Source: Meconema thalassinum (lineage: Eukaryota > Arthropoda > Insecta > Orthoptera > Tettigoniidae). From it: a DNA stretch of 64,000 bases. The stretch spans positions 344,694,444 through 344,758,443 of the forward strand of contig OX336389.2 in assembly GCA_946902985.2 (NCBI GenBank), in the 5' to 3' direction. The notes below the pieces were generated by a model. It saw only the letters and a list, made by a program, of their open reading frames with translations. It was not told the DNA's origin and did not search any database. Below, piece after piece: positions 25,301 through 36,140 of the stretch. The first letter of the stretch is position 1; each line of letters opens with the position of its first letter. The position numbers and the translations under genes were made by a program.

Positions 25301-25391
25301 TAGGCTAGCAGACGCTCAGCCTGGAAGAGATGTACGTATTAGAAGAGCCTTTGAGCATCTAAAAGCTCAAGCCGACAGGAGAAAAAGATGA
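22245..25391 (+). CDS. pol: Pol polyprotein: protease, RT, RNase H, integrase
   Basis: The 1048-codon frame lies +1 relative to gag and overlaps its end, so gag-pol would need a +1 (or -2) shift or separate initiation at the ATG at 22,245. Protease has LIDTGSTISLI at about residue 70. RT has NIDMTSSYHHL and an intact YVDD at 429-432. RNase H has IQTDASQIGIGAML and RTDHKAL. Integrase has an HHCC zinc domain (HRSFGH, CDLCQ) and D,D,E in SIDNF, LLSDHGS and NPVERV. The frame ends at TGA 25,389-25,391, before the GPY/F module, which lies in the following sequence. Confidence 0.9.
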   Translation: MRGKEALRIKKTPNLNRQKWKHTRSWEEVEIVNWIARPDELINEEVEGIPPIKRELPIIMLRIEGLLVRALIDTGSTISLITQTLLNELETRGRVLKIPTSSVKIKGIIPEKSLTCKFQVYIDLIMGNAEISQCFLLVNQLPYNVILGIDFIRENKAIIDLAQNCIRIQREDVDEQNINLQEQDVKIGEQVWHVEEVTEEGCKDIERIFEVLNIELEDNLETEFETNLSGKVEEAKVNLENKEQLKKLLLNFRDVFDSKPGKIENFKYAFQVNDWAPFRQKPYPVAEKHYPQTKKTLQEMMNAGVIEKMATPYVSPLVIVSKPDGSVRVCLDARNLNAKIIPENDSAPPIKEILRKFKGKKIFTNIDMTSSYHHLELEEKTSLLTGFQFDQQTYCFRRCPFGLKTAGSALIRALDRNLSEEVKDCTIRYVDDILLTSENIEEHLEKLKKLLEDLRRANFKINLKKSNFCQRQVTFLGHVINKDGVKPNPCKLESKRDFPRPLKVKNVRQFLGLIGFFSGHCPSYTKTVAPLQDLLKKGGKWKWTEETEKAFVEAKEMLLNYVKLGYPDFNQRFIIQTDASQIGIGAMLYQENPDNPDKKNYLAFTSRRLKPHEKNYTISEIELLAILHALQYWRKIVYGFQVILRTDHKALTFLMKTDLSSQRLMRWALYIQQFDVKIEYCPGKENIVPDYLSRQPESTEEEVMAIDLEDRDQRTLNELRSISQRQREDPWMNMLISFLEGSLIRGTPAYTEANKIAQDYTFYNGLLYKFVDSDHTRLRIVVPAILQRKVVWLAHRSFGHMGVDKTVSMLKEAFVWPRLRETVRDTLKTCDLCQRIKPNAFLMRQKPIPLLPERPGQIISIDNFRTLPKARRGNRHIMVAMDVFTKMVVLAPIQKTSTKQVLKRLKEKVIPILGKPENLLSDHGSCFASVEFRQELERLGIRQILSSIRHPEANPVERVMRETAKYCRIYCAEENWKWIDILDIIEFCINNTIHESTGEIPITLHRNEQPERPWSLVIPRLADAQPGRDVRIRRAFEHLKAQADRRKR

Positions 25392-25884
25392 AATAGGCAC
25401 AAGAGGTATCATCGGCCATTATTAGCAGGGGAAATGGTGTTAGTAAAAAGACCAGCCATTTCGGATCCAGGGAACCGCGTGTATAAAAAAGTTCCAGAAA
25501 ATGTACCACGGACCGTATCAAATAATAAGGAATTTGAGAAATAATGCCTAACGAATTCGGCACTGTGAAACGAATCACGAAGTGACCATGAATTCAGCAA
25601 ATTTGAAAGTGTATTACCCTCCCGAAGACTTCGACGAAGCCAATGAACAAGCCCTGGTTATGGAACAATTTAGAGATGAAGAATCCACTTTTGATAGAAA
25701 CGAGAATGAGATAGAAAAAGGAAACAGAGCTCAAACATTCGAGTGCGAATGCGAATTGGAGAAATTATATTGGGAAATAAAAGAAATAATTGATTTTATT
25801 GAAGAAGAAAATTTCAATTTAAGAAAGGAGAATGATGAAATAAAGGAACGGGTAGGGATAGACCACACCCGTAAAGAAGAATGA
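25392..25884 (+). pseudogene. Broken C-terminus of Pol (GPY/F module and acidic tail)
   Basis: Integrase homology continues past the TGA: AGEMVLVKRP follows directly, then an A-run near 25,483-25,489 shifts the frame. The GPY module (YHGPY) reads in the next frame, and a TAA at 25,549-25,551 interrupts it. The same frame then runs open to 25,884, giving a roughly 100-residue Glu/Asn-rich tail with coiled-coil character (LEKLYWEIKEIIDFIEEENF). I read the 25,582-25,884 ORF as the Pol tail, not a third gene. The decayed pol at 1225-1425 shows the intact arrangement of a relative's GPY module. Confidence 0.75.
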
Positions 25885-26137
25885 GGTTCTGGAAACCTGA
25901 AGTCCAGAAAGATAAAGAGGGGAAAGAAAGGGTAGGGACAGAGCCTACCCAACCGACACAATTACCGGATATGACTTAAAAAGATGAAAGAAATCAAATT
26001 ATCGTGGGATTTTTAAGGAAGAAAAATCAGAAGGTACGGATAACGTTATGATGGCTTCGACAGTTAAAAGGAAAAATAAGATTTTTATGAATAATTAAAA
26101 TAAATTTCCTCAAAATGTTTCGAAAATTTATTTACCT

Positions 26138-26151
26138 AAGGAGGGGAGAGA
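26138..26151 (+). other. Polypurine tract
   Basis: AAGGAGGGGAGAGA lies immediately before the TG of the right LTR, where plus-strand priming is expected. This fixes the LTR boundary. Confidence 0.85.
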
Positions 26152-29021
26152 TGAACCCATGTACCATAGGCTTCAAAGGGAGTCGAATCCATGTATTTTG
26201 TGAAAGGAATGAAAGAATCATACAGTCTCTAAGGGAACGGAGAGAGATTTCAAGCCAGGATTCTAGCCTAACATTGTGCAAGCGCTGGGACCAGGTGTTC
26301 ATAAGATGAGCTCATGCCTCTTGACATTTATAAGGAGCCAGTCATGGATATTAATAGAACTAGTGGAAAGTTTGGACTGTAAGACGAAGAAGCTCGACTC
26401 GGAAATTGCTCTTACGTTGCAGGAAAACGGCAACCTCGCTGCTGAGTCAGAACAAGAATAATTAAATTTAACCCGTTTACGAGTATAAAAATAAGTAAAC
26501 AAGTACAGTACGGTGAATCATTTCGAATTAGAGATTTTTGTGTAAAGAAAAACCCTTTAATAATTGCACAAGAGAAAAGTGCAAATGCAGCAGACGTCAT
26601 CGGGAATTCACCGGGACCCAAGGAGTGGGAGAATTAAAAATGAACAGCACCACCCACACAGTTGAAGACGAAAAATTAATTAATATCTCGGAAATGCACG
26701 ATCGATTTCCATGCACAGGAAGATCATTTTACGTTTGGAAGACGAGCTTTCTGGAGATATAATTTTTATAATTGTACGACAATTAGTTCAAAAGTTGGTC
26801 ACGAAAAGGACTAGGATTTTATCTTTTTTTTGACTAAAAGGTATAAAACCCCTGGCCTCACCAAGCCAATCATGCAGTATTCAAGAGCCCGTGAGGGGAA
26901 CGTCACACTGTATCAGTTCATGCAGTCTACAAGCACACCGTGAGCGGAGGTGCTGCATCACATCGTACATGCAGTTTCAAACGGCCTGAGGGCACGTTAC
27001 TGTGATATATCAGACATCGAAGGCAGTTTACCAGTACTCCTTGAGGGGAGAAACGCTGTGTTACACCGCAGAATTAATATCCGATAGCCACGGGCGTCGC
27101 AGTATTAATAACTTGCGTGCCTCCATAAGGAGTTGCAAAGAAGAAATATTAAAGTATCGCCGTGTTGAAAAATTAGGAAAATCCTAGTTAAAGGATTTAG
27201 GTCCGACAGTGCAAAGTTTACCGTAAAAGTTCTTAAAATACAGTCAAAGCAGGCTGCGAACTTAGGATTCAGGCGATAGGTCTTTCAGTAAATGACCAAA
27301 AGTATCATAACGTACGGAAGTACCGGAACAGCGAGATAAACAGTTTATCAATTTTAAAGAACCCGAACAGGGAAAAACAGAGTAAGGTTCGCAACGTATT
27401 CCAGAAAATTAGAAGTGCGAGAACCGAATAAACAAAGAAGAACGGGAATTATAGACATTGTCTCAAGAAAGCAGACGAACTATTCTAAAGCACTAAGACT
27501 CGAGAAGTATTAGTTGCTAAAAAATCCATAGGTCATCGATAGGTTATCGAGGGGACCTCGATCAGAACAGACTTTCGCTAGGATCGATAAACCAGATCTA
27601 AAAGGGGAGCCGTTCAAGCTAGAGAAATAGCCGATCATCAGGAACAGGATTCGAAGAATTGTTATTCCAGGGAAAAAGTAGATGATTCGAGACTTTCGTA
27701 TTCTGCAGGATAGGAAGCCGACATTGAATAAATTTCACCCTTGGAGACGGGAGATTAAGAGGTCACGTGTGATAGGCTAGAAAAAAAGACGGCCTAGTGA
27801 TCAAAAGTTGTGAAGTGTAAATATATCCAGATCGTGTGTTAAAAGTAATATATTTTTTAGTGTTTTATTGTGTGTTCTAAACGGATACACCAGTGTATTA
27901 AAAAGTTGTCAGTGTTAAATGTATTGAATATGTGTCAAGAAATGTTTGTACATGAGATGAATTTGTACAATATGGAGTAAGTCAAGAAGGTGGGCCAAAA
28001 TGACACATCGAACGAGAATAAAGGTCAGAAAACGACCTTAGACATGTGAGTAAAGATTTTCATTATGTTTTGGTGTCGGGAGCCGCTCTCCCTGTCATAA
28101 ATCTCGCTCGAGTATAATGGCCTGACCCTCATAGTATGAGGGTGGGTAAAGACCGTCTTGTAAGAAGTGCTAAATACACCGTGAGTGTTTAAAAGTTGTT
28201 AATGACCCGGGCGTTGAACCGAGGTCCTTGTAGATTGATATTATCGCTTGCCAGTTCAGATCGTAGTTTTCTTATGTGATAATGGTCTTATAAGACAAAT
28301 GAAATAAATAAAAATCCCTATTGTAATGTTGTATGGAAATAAGGAATCCACGAGTTTTGTGAAGATAACTAGATTTCGGGAGTAATCATAGTTTTTGACT
28401 TTGTCAAGTAATCTTTATAACTCTGGAGTACACAAGTAGTTTCCCGATCACCGTAGTGAAATTGCAAAACTTGAGAGAGGTGGTAAATACTGAGAACATG
28501 TGAAGAGCCCAAATATTGAAGTGGATAATTAACATATAATTTTAAATGTAATTATATATTGTTTTGATGTTAAGAAAAGATAAAAATAGTTCTTGAGGTG
28601 TACAAAGGGAATGACACTATTATTATGAGAAAGTATCGAGCCAAAGGAGCTCGTAGTTATATGGAACTTTAAGATAGGTACTTTATGGAAGTGAAAATAA
28701 TCATGAATTTCTGGTTTTTAAGAAAACCATGTGTTTAAATCTAATATTTGTTTTATTCTTATGTTATTCCTTGTTCACTTTGAACAAGTATAAAGATATT
28801 GGTCAGCAGTTTATTTGTTTTATTGTTTGTAGCGCCATAATTTTGATTAATTAAATGTGTTAAAATAGGAGTTGATTTTGTTGTTATTTTTGCAAGTGTA
28901 TCCTCTATTTAATCCAAAATGTGTAAGTCACAGAGTGGGAGAACTTACCGCTGCCCCGAAAATCCCGAATTGAGCAATGCTGGCATACTGTGATTTGCAT
29001 ATTTCTTGCTGAAAGGGCACA
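26152..29021 (+). repeat. Right LTR (2870 bp, internally deleted)
   Basis: Begins TGAACCC and ends GGGCACA. It is nearly identical to the left LTR except for one 1067-bp deletion at 28,080/28,081, corresponding to left 17,058-18,124. The deletion endpoints share GGG, consistent with microhomology-mediated loss. Confidence 0.95.
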
Positions 29022-29554
29022 ATATATGATAGGTAGATAGGATTTTGGTGTCGATTGAAGTTCAGGCTGTTCTCTTTTTCCAAGTCGTGCATTTTACAAA
29101 GAAATGTCCATTACTTTAATATATGGACCCCCATCCAGAAGCAAAATCTTGATACCCGGACGTCTCCGTAATGGGCGTGTTCTAGGCGAACTTCGTGTTG
29201 CCACCACAAGAGTGCAGCAGGCATAGGAGGGGTCCTGGCGCATATGAATTGGCGGACATGCTTCATTCTTTCTAATGCAATCAGCTGTTCTGTCAGGCAT
29301 CCAAATGAATGAAAAAAGAGTATGAGAACAGGAATTTATTTCAGTTGAAGGCGGAACTCAGAAGGAGAAATGCGAAAGTTCATGGAAGGAAGGGTGAACT
29401 TATAAAGAGGTACGGTATTATTGTTTGGAATATCACTTAATTTTTTTTTTTACCTGACATAGGTCTATGCCTAGTACGGTACCAATTCTATGGATGCTTT
29501 TCTCGTCAATATCTGCTTAAAATTTCGTATTTTATCCTTTATAGGCTCGAAGAT

Positions 29555-29809
29555 TATGATGCCACATTTAATGCGGAAAATTGGCAGGGTGAGGAGGCGG
29601 ATATTTACGTAATGAAAGTACCAAGTGCAGTAGTATACAAGGATGTTAATGAAAGTACAGACCTTCCAGATGTGACAGCCCAGTGTTTTTCAAGATATTT
29701 AAAGTACTGTGAGCAACGTGAATCAGGTGTGGGTTTTAATATGTATAAAGCTTCGAGCATAAATACAATAGAGTGCGCAATGCCACACTGCGCCTGTACT
29801 GTGACGTGA
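29555..29809 (+). CDS. Exon-like ORF of unknown function
   Basis: An AG preceded by a T-rich stretch (TTTTATCCTTTATAG, near 29,544) opens a frame that runs to the TGA at 29,807-29,809. The peptide includes NWQGEEADIYVMKVPSAVVY, DLPDVTAQCFSRYLKYC and ECAMPHCACTVT. I do not recognise a domain. It could be an internal exon of the gene whose SWIM remnant lies at 48.6 kb, part of a DNA transposon bounded by the inverted repeat at 29,806, or chance. The reading frame ends exactly at that inverted repeat. Confidence 0.3.
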   Translation, partial: YDATFNAENWQGEEADIYVMKVPSAVVYKDVNESTDLPDVTAQCFSRYLKYCEQRESGVGFNMYKASSINTIECAMPHCACTVT

Positions 29810-29832
29810 AACCAACATCTCGATCAGCTGAC
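29806..29832 (+). repeat. 27-bp inverted repeat, left arm
   Basis: Exact reverse complement of 48,510-48,536. Preceded by CTGTGACG; the right arm is followed four bases later by TGTGACG, so a 7-bp target duplication is possible. Confidence 0.7.
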
Positions 29833-30249
29833 TGAATGGTAAACAGAGGAACTCGTAATGGAAAGTGATAGCAGTAGCTGGGGAAATTCTTTTTAATGAG
29901 GGATTAAACACATTTTCGTAATGTATACAACATTGGAAAAAACATCGCATGTTTCTTTACGTACCGGATGGTAGCAAAGGTTAAGAATGTAACACATTTC
30001 ATGTTAAAAATGGCTGTCGTGTTCCGTAATACTCATACATCCAGGATCCCTTCTTGTAAATAATTAAAACAAATCCAACTCTGAATTAGGCCTACTGATT
30101 TTTGAACAGAATTGTTTTTGTGTAGCTGGTCATATTACTGTAGATTGAACGCCCGAGGGCTCCCAACAACTTCAATATATTACTTCATCATTTCCTAATT
30201 TAATTTTCATCATTAGAAAATGTATTTTGGCTAATTTCAGTAGCGGTGA

Positions 30250-33121
30250 TTTAGAAAATTTTATCGTACTGTGTTCGTATACGGATATGGGCTAGGAAAT
30301 TATTCATCCCGTCAAAAGTTTTCTAAATTGTCCCATGTAAAAATATTGCTATGCTGCAAGTTGACACAAAACCAGCTTTGTACATCGCACAGTTAACCGA
30401 GTTAAATCAGCCAGCCAATGAGAAGGTTAGCAGCCACGTGCGGGAACTTGAAGTCAAACTGCGTGGTTGTAACAAAGACCGAACGAGAGTGCACGGGGAT
30501 AATCGAGTGTTCCCGAAGAGAGCCAACTCTTGCGCGCGCGCCGAAATGTGTCTGGAGAGTGGAAGGGGTAGACGCGAGTACGGCACGCGACAGCCAGCCA
30601 ATGAGAAGCGGCCTTACTTAAACGAGACCAAGAAATGTAATGAGCTTTGCTAATTACCAGGATGATTTTAATACATCGTGATATCACAGAAGATATTAAA
30701 TAATAAATAAGAACTATTTATTAAACATGCGATTAATTATTTATTTAATTAAGATTTATTATGATCATCAACTATCAGAGACCAATCAGATCCTTTATCT
30801 GAAAAGGACGCGGGCTTGGAAATTTGATCAGGGGGAAATGATAGAAGACTCTGGGCTCTTATTATATGCGATTTCAACGGAGAAGGACGTCTCAACAAGC
30901 TACTCGACAATTAAACAAAGCAAATAGAAATTCACCATTGAAGACACTTAGTTTGTGCAAGAAGATATATGAAGTCGACATTCAACGAATTATAAAGTTA
31001 ATAGAACCAATCTACAGTATCAACCATGTCGAAATTCCTGAAGTTGAGGGAGGAATTTACTAACGAATTTACAGCAGTTATGATGGTCAGCTAAAACGTT
31101 ATGGGAACAGAACTATGAAGGCAGCAAGAATATTCGAAATGACATAACATCAATCTCGTGGGAGAGATTAACATCTCATCTCTCCTATGCAGAAATTCTA
31201 CACCTACAAGAGTCATTTCAACAACTAAAATGACAACATATGTCAGAACTTTGGCGTAAGAAGATAGAAGAATTTCCAGTACGAGGGCGGCCAGGGAGGA
31301 CCCGGCGCCATTCAAGAGAGAATAGGCTATCCCATCTCATACAAGAAGAGTCACCAGTGAAAGGAACGGCAACACGATGATGATAGAGTTCGAATCCCGG
31401 GCCTGACCGCGTGGGAACTTCTGTACGAGACCGGAGCAGACCAAACTACATCATGCAGTTTTGCGCTTGGAAACAATCCGTTTCTAAAGGACAGGAAAGG
31501 AAGCCCACTTCTAGTCATTTTTAATGCAACAAAAGGTAGTCTTTGGACCAACGATATATCCCACATTGTAGATTTTTGTAGACCTTTTAAGAATATCCGA
31601 AAAACTATTTATTGATGCCATTTTTCTACTTTTTAATGATATTATTGTAATTTTCGACGTTATATTTTCATAACTACATCGTGCGGATGTTTATTCACGT
31701 TTTTCGTCGAATTTGATAATTTGGAATTTTTCTTTCGATTTGTTTTAGAATTTTTAGAATTTTGCGACTTTCGAAATTTGAATGGGGAGATTTTACAGTT
31801 TAGTTCAGGATATATTTATGGTAAAGTTTAAATGTGTTCAGATCACATTTTGTTAATTTTTGAATTGTAAGATATCGTTTTTTAGTTAACGATAATAATG
31901 AAGGAAATTTATTCCAAGAATGTTATACAGAGATATGTTTTCAAAGAACGCAATCCTTAAAGATCATATGTGGAGATCTACGCAAAGTCACGATCTGATA
32001 AATTATTAGACAGATTTGGTGAGAAATATTTGGTGACTAACAATTATAAAGTATTCAAATTGGTGAGAAATATATTAAAGAAAGAATATGTAAAGGAATA
32101 CAATGTGAAGTTAAGAAATAGGAATTTTATCGTATTTTGAAGTAATAAGATTGTGAAGAAAGATTTAAAGGAATATTGTAGCTAATTGAAAGCTTTTATA
32201 GAAATGTGCAGGATGCAAAGAAATAAGATTGTTATTTGAAGACTAGTATTTTATCGTATTACCTGTTAAATTAATTCATTGATAGAACCAGTATTTATAT
32301 TATATATTTTATTAAGGTTGTTGTAACTATGAAAAGAATTTGTTAATGAGAATGGAATTAAGAAGTATATGTTTTTTGAAAGGAACTGCGAAGCATCTCT
32401 GAGAGTAAGATTTATTATTACCGTAGCAGACGGAGGTATTTATTGTAAGACAATGGGCAATTGTGAAGCCATTGGTCAATTGTTGAAGGAATGTCTGTAG
32501 TGACAGACTTGCGCATATGTTAAGTTGAAATAGGATGTTTATGAAGATGCAGTATTATTGATGTTTATTAGTATTGGAAGTTATTGCAATAGTCTCATAT
32601 AGTTGAATCTCCTTGAAATTCACAGGACAGCGGATCATAGATGAAATTATATCTGATAGCAATTATAGGATTTAATGGATCTTTGTTGAAACTGAGAGTA
32701 AACTGAGATCAATTTAAAAGGTTCTTAATTATATATTTTATTTACGGTAAATATTTAACGTAGTGGAAGTTTTTATTTTATTATGAGAACAGATAAGTTG
32801 TAGGAGGTCTTTGAACTATGTCTCTACTTAATTGTATGGAATATAGAATCCCAGATTGTCACAGTAACACGAACAAGACATAGTAGAGTGAAGAAGTATT
32901 TGCTAAAGTCCGCTGAGAGGCAGTAAAATGATAGGAAGACAATTTTATTTTATATCGTCAGGAGGGAGCAGGTGAAGCGTTGTATATATTTTATTTTATA
33001 TTAAGTAGTTGCTGAACAACAATGTTAGTATTTGTATTGTACAGAAAGTGTATTAACAATTTAAAGATAGGTTTATAATTACATTTACGCGCATTAATTA
33101 TTTTTAACTTGTAATTTAAAT
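30250..33121 (+). repeat. Long dispersed repeat, copy B, left part
   Basis: Aligns with copy A from about 1500 to 4550. Shared landmarks include AGTTAAC near 30,382, GGAAACAATCCGTTTCT near 31,470 (copy A near 2772) and TAGAATCCCAGATTG near 32,850. No coding function recognised. The composite array element interrupts it at 33,135/33,136. Confidence 0.65.
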
Positions 33122-33135
33122 ATGTATAGAGATTG
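33122..33135. repeat. 14-bp target site duplication, left copy
   Basis: ATGTATAGAGATTG; identical copy at 47,584-47,597. These bracket the entire composite element. Confidence 0.9.
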
Positions 33136-35492
33136 GTATATTGGCTTTCACGGCCGGTGAATTAAAACTCAGCAATTCTTCTAGGTTCGTGCCGTGTCTT
33201 GTGTGGGGTTTCGCCTAGGACACCAAGCTAGGCTCATCGGCGGGCTCTTGGTGTCCCCGCCCGGACCCCCACAGGAGTGACGAACTGCGCGCCACCTCCC
33301 TTTATATAAGGTGCAACTGCACCACTTGACTACGAGAACTAAAAGCTCAAGCAGCCTTAACCTCCCTATGAAGGCTTCCAAAAAGATGGTATATTGGCTT
33401 TCACGGCCGGTGAATTAAAACTCAGCAATTCTTCTAGGTTTGTGCCGTGTCTTGTGTGGGGTTTCGCCTAGGACACCAAGCTAGGCTCATCGGCGGGCTC
33501 TTGGTGTCCCCGCCCGGACCCCCACAGGAGTGACGAACTGCGCCACCTCCCTTTATATAAGGTGCAACTGCACCACTTGACTACGAGAACTAAAAGCTCA
33601 AGCAGCCTTAACCTCCCTATGAAGGCTTCCAAAAAGATGGTATATTGGCTTTCACGGCCGGTGAATTAAAACTCAGCAATTCTTCTAGGTTTGTGCCGTG
33701 TCTTGTGTGGGGTTTCGCCTAGGACACCAAGCTAGGCTCATCGGCGGGCTCTTGGTGTCCCCGCCCGGACCCCCACTGGAGTGACGAACTGCGCGCCACC
33801 TCCCTTTATATAAGGTGCAACTGCACCACTTGACTACGAGAACTAAAAGCTCAAGCAGCCTTAACCTCCCTATGAAGGCTTCCAAAAAGATGGTATATTG
33901 GCTTTCACGGCCGGTGAATTAAAACTCAGCAATTCTTCTAGATTTGTGCCGTGTCTTGTGTGGGGTTTCACCTAGGACACCAAGCTAGGCTCATCGGCGG
34001 GCTCTTGGTGTCCCCGCCCGGACCCCCACAGGAGTGACGAACTGCGCGCCACCTCCCTTTATATAAGGTGCAACTGCACCACTTGACTACGAGAACTAAA
34101 AGCTCAAGCAGCTTTAACCTCCCTATGAAGGCTTCCAAAAAGATGGTATATTGGCTTTCACGGCCGGTGAATTAAAACTCAGCAATTCTTCTAGGTTTGT
34201 GCCGTGTCTTGTGTGGGGTTTCGCCTAGGACACCAAGCTAGGCTCATCGGCGGGCTCTTGGTGTCCCCGCCCGGACCCCCCACAGGAGTGACGAACTGCG
34301 CGCCACCTCCCTTTATATAAGGTGCAACTGCACCACTTGACTACGAGAACTAAAAGCTCAAGCAGCCTTAACCTCCCTATGAAGGCTTCCAAAAAGATGG
34401 TATATTGGCTTTCACGGCCGGTGAATTAAAACTCAGCAATTCTTCTAGGTTTGTGCCGTGTCTTGTGTGGGGTTTCGCCTAGGACACCAAGCTAGGCTCA
34501 TCGACGGGCTCTTGGTGTCCCCGCCCGGACCCCCACAGGAGTGACGAACTGCGCGCCACCTCCCTTTATATAAGGTGCAACTGCACCACTTGACTACGAG
34601 AACTAAAAGCTCAAGCAGCCTTAACCTCCCTATGAAGGCTTCCAAAAAGATGGTATATTGGCTTTCACGGCCGGTGAATTAAAACTCAGCAATTCTTCTA
34701 GGTTTGTGCCGTGTCTTGTGTGGGGTTTCGCCTAGGACACCAAGCTAGGCTCATCGGCGGGCTCTTGGTGTCCCCGCCCGGACCCCCACAGGAGTGACGA
34801 ACTGCGCGCCACCTCCCTTTATATAAGGTGCAACTGCACCACTTGACTACGAGAACTAAAAGCTCAAGCAGCCTTAACCTCCCTATGAAGGCTTCCAAAA
34901 AGATGGTATATTGGCTTTCACGGCCGGTGATTTAAACTCAGCAATTCTTCTAGGTTTGTGCCGTGTCTTGTGTGGGGTTTCGCCTAGGTCACCAAGCTAG
35001 GCTCATCGGCGGGCTCTTGGTGTCCCCGCCCGGACCCCCACAGGAGTGACGAACTGCGCGCCACCTCCCTTTATATAAGGTGCAACTGCACCACTTGACT
35101 ACGAGAACTAAAAGCTCAAGCAGCCTTAACCTCCCTATGAAGGCTTCCAAAAGGATGGTATATTGGCTTTCACGGCCGGTGAATTAAAACTCAGCAATTC
35201 TTCTAGGTTTGTGCCGTGTCTTGTGTGGGGTTTCGCCTAGGACACCAAGCTAGGCTCATCGGCGGGCTCTTGGTGTCCCCGCCCGGACCCCCAAAGGAGT
35301 GACGAACTGCGCGCCACCTCCCTTTATATAAGGTGCAACTGCACCACTTGACTACGAGAACTAAAAGCTCAAGCAGCCTTAACCTCCCTATGAAGGCTTC
35401 CAAAAAGATGGTATATTGGCTTTCACGGCCGGTGAATTAAAACTCAGCAATTCTTCTAGGTTTGTGCCGTGTCTTGTGTGGGGTTTCGCCTA
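33136..35492 (-). repeat. Left array: about 9.3 copies of the 253-bp unit, reverse orientation
   Basis: Units are 98-99% alike by eye with small indels: a GC dinucleotide lost near 33,542, one extra C near 34,280 and one base lost near 34,933. It holds nine complete copies of the reverse-strand hammerhead segment. It ends inside a unit at CGCCTA, where LINE sequence begins. Confidence 0.95.
33201..33273 (-). ncRNA. Hammerhead ribozyme motif, left array (first of nine)
   Basis: Reverse-strand copy of the motif detailed at 44,690-44,761, with the same three stems, core and cleavage triplet. It recurs about every 253 bp to 35,294. The variant copy near 34,500 has a base change in stem I (TCGACGGG on the plus strand). 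All nine copies keep C at core position 4. Cleavage of a leftward transcript would yield 253-nt monomers. Confidence 0.72.
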
Positions 35493-35622
35493 CTGTCTAC
35501 TTCCTAAGTGCCGGAAACTCTGCTCAAATCTGTGTTCAAAGTGCTACGTTAGTCTACCAACAAACATCAGCGAGAAAGTTATTGTGCCAGTTCAGTTCAG
35601 CGACTTATTATTATCATCTGTG

Positions 35623-35729
35623 ATGTCGAGTGAATCACCTCCGCCGCCTATAAGTGGAAGGCGTGCGAGTATCTTCGACCCTCCTGAGTTGAATCAAATG
35701 GAGCAGACCCAGATCAAATGTGCACGTAG
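35623..35729 (+). pseudogene. LINE ORF1, first part (before hAT)
   Basis: The ATG at 35,623 opens a frame (MSSESPPPPISGRRASIFD) that continues into the hAT terminus. The frame resumes correctly on the far side at 39,315 once the 8-bp duplication is counted once. This start is chosen because it follows a stop-free leader and the phase matches the distal part. Confidence 0.75.
35722..35729. repeat. hAT 8-bp target duplication, left copy
   Basis: GCACGTAG, repeated at 39,315-39,322. Confidence 0.95.
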
Positions 35730-36140
35730 CAGGGGCGGCTCCAGGCCAACACAAGGGGTGGTGCCAAGTAAAAAAATACGAAAATATAGGTATTTACATA
35801 ACATGATAGCAGAGCTGTCCACTTGCTCATTTCTCACCAAGGGTTCGATTTCCGATGTATAAAATTGCATAGGTAAAACTTATAAATCCATTCAACATTG
35901 GGAATGGGCAGTATTAGGTGTGGTAAACCCTGTGCTGTTGACTGGTATAGATATGAAAATGAACTAGCTCTGTATCGCGATCGGCGTACGAAAACTCTCA
36001 CAATAATGGTAGAACGATGTCTCTCGCAGTGAAAGTCTTAATCACACTTCAATATTTAAAACAAAATAAAATAACAGTTGGATAAAATCTTACTCACCCA
36101 TTGCTGCAATGAATGATCTTAAGACGTCGTCACTGTCCAC

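Larger units (their letters stand above)
15129..29021 (+). mobile_element. Young 13.9-kb Ty3/gypsy retrotransposon with very long LTRs
   Basis: Left LTR 15,129-19,065 and right LTR 26,152-29,021 both begin TGAA and end GGGCACA, and a 4-bp duplication, ATAT, flanks the whole (15,125-15,128 and 29,022-29,025). Between them are gag (19,514-22,363) and pol (22,245-25,884), then a purine tract just before the right LTR. I count only about 14 substitutions over the roughly 2.87 kb shared by the LTRs, so the insertion is recent. LTRs near 4 kb are unusually long for gypsy. ATAT is a target seen with several insect gypsy lineages. Pol carries late disabling lesions. Confidence 0.95.
29022..30240. other. 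Flank between LTR element and repeat copy B
   Basis: AT-rich sequence with one exon-like ORF (about 29,555-29,809) and one arm of a 27-bp inverted repeat at 29,806-29,832. Nothing else was recognised. Confidence 0.4.

Noticed and set aside
25582..25884. A separate third gene (env-like or accessory) in the young gypsy
   Set aside because: It is in frame with the GPY/F integrase module just upstream and lacks a signal peptide or membrane segment, so it is the broken Pol tail.
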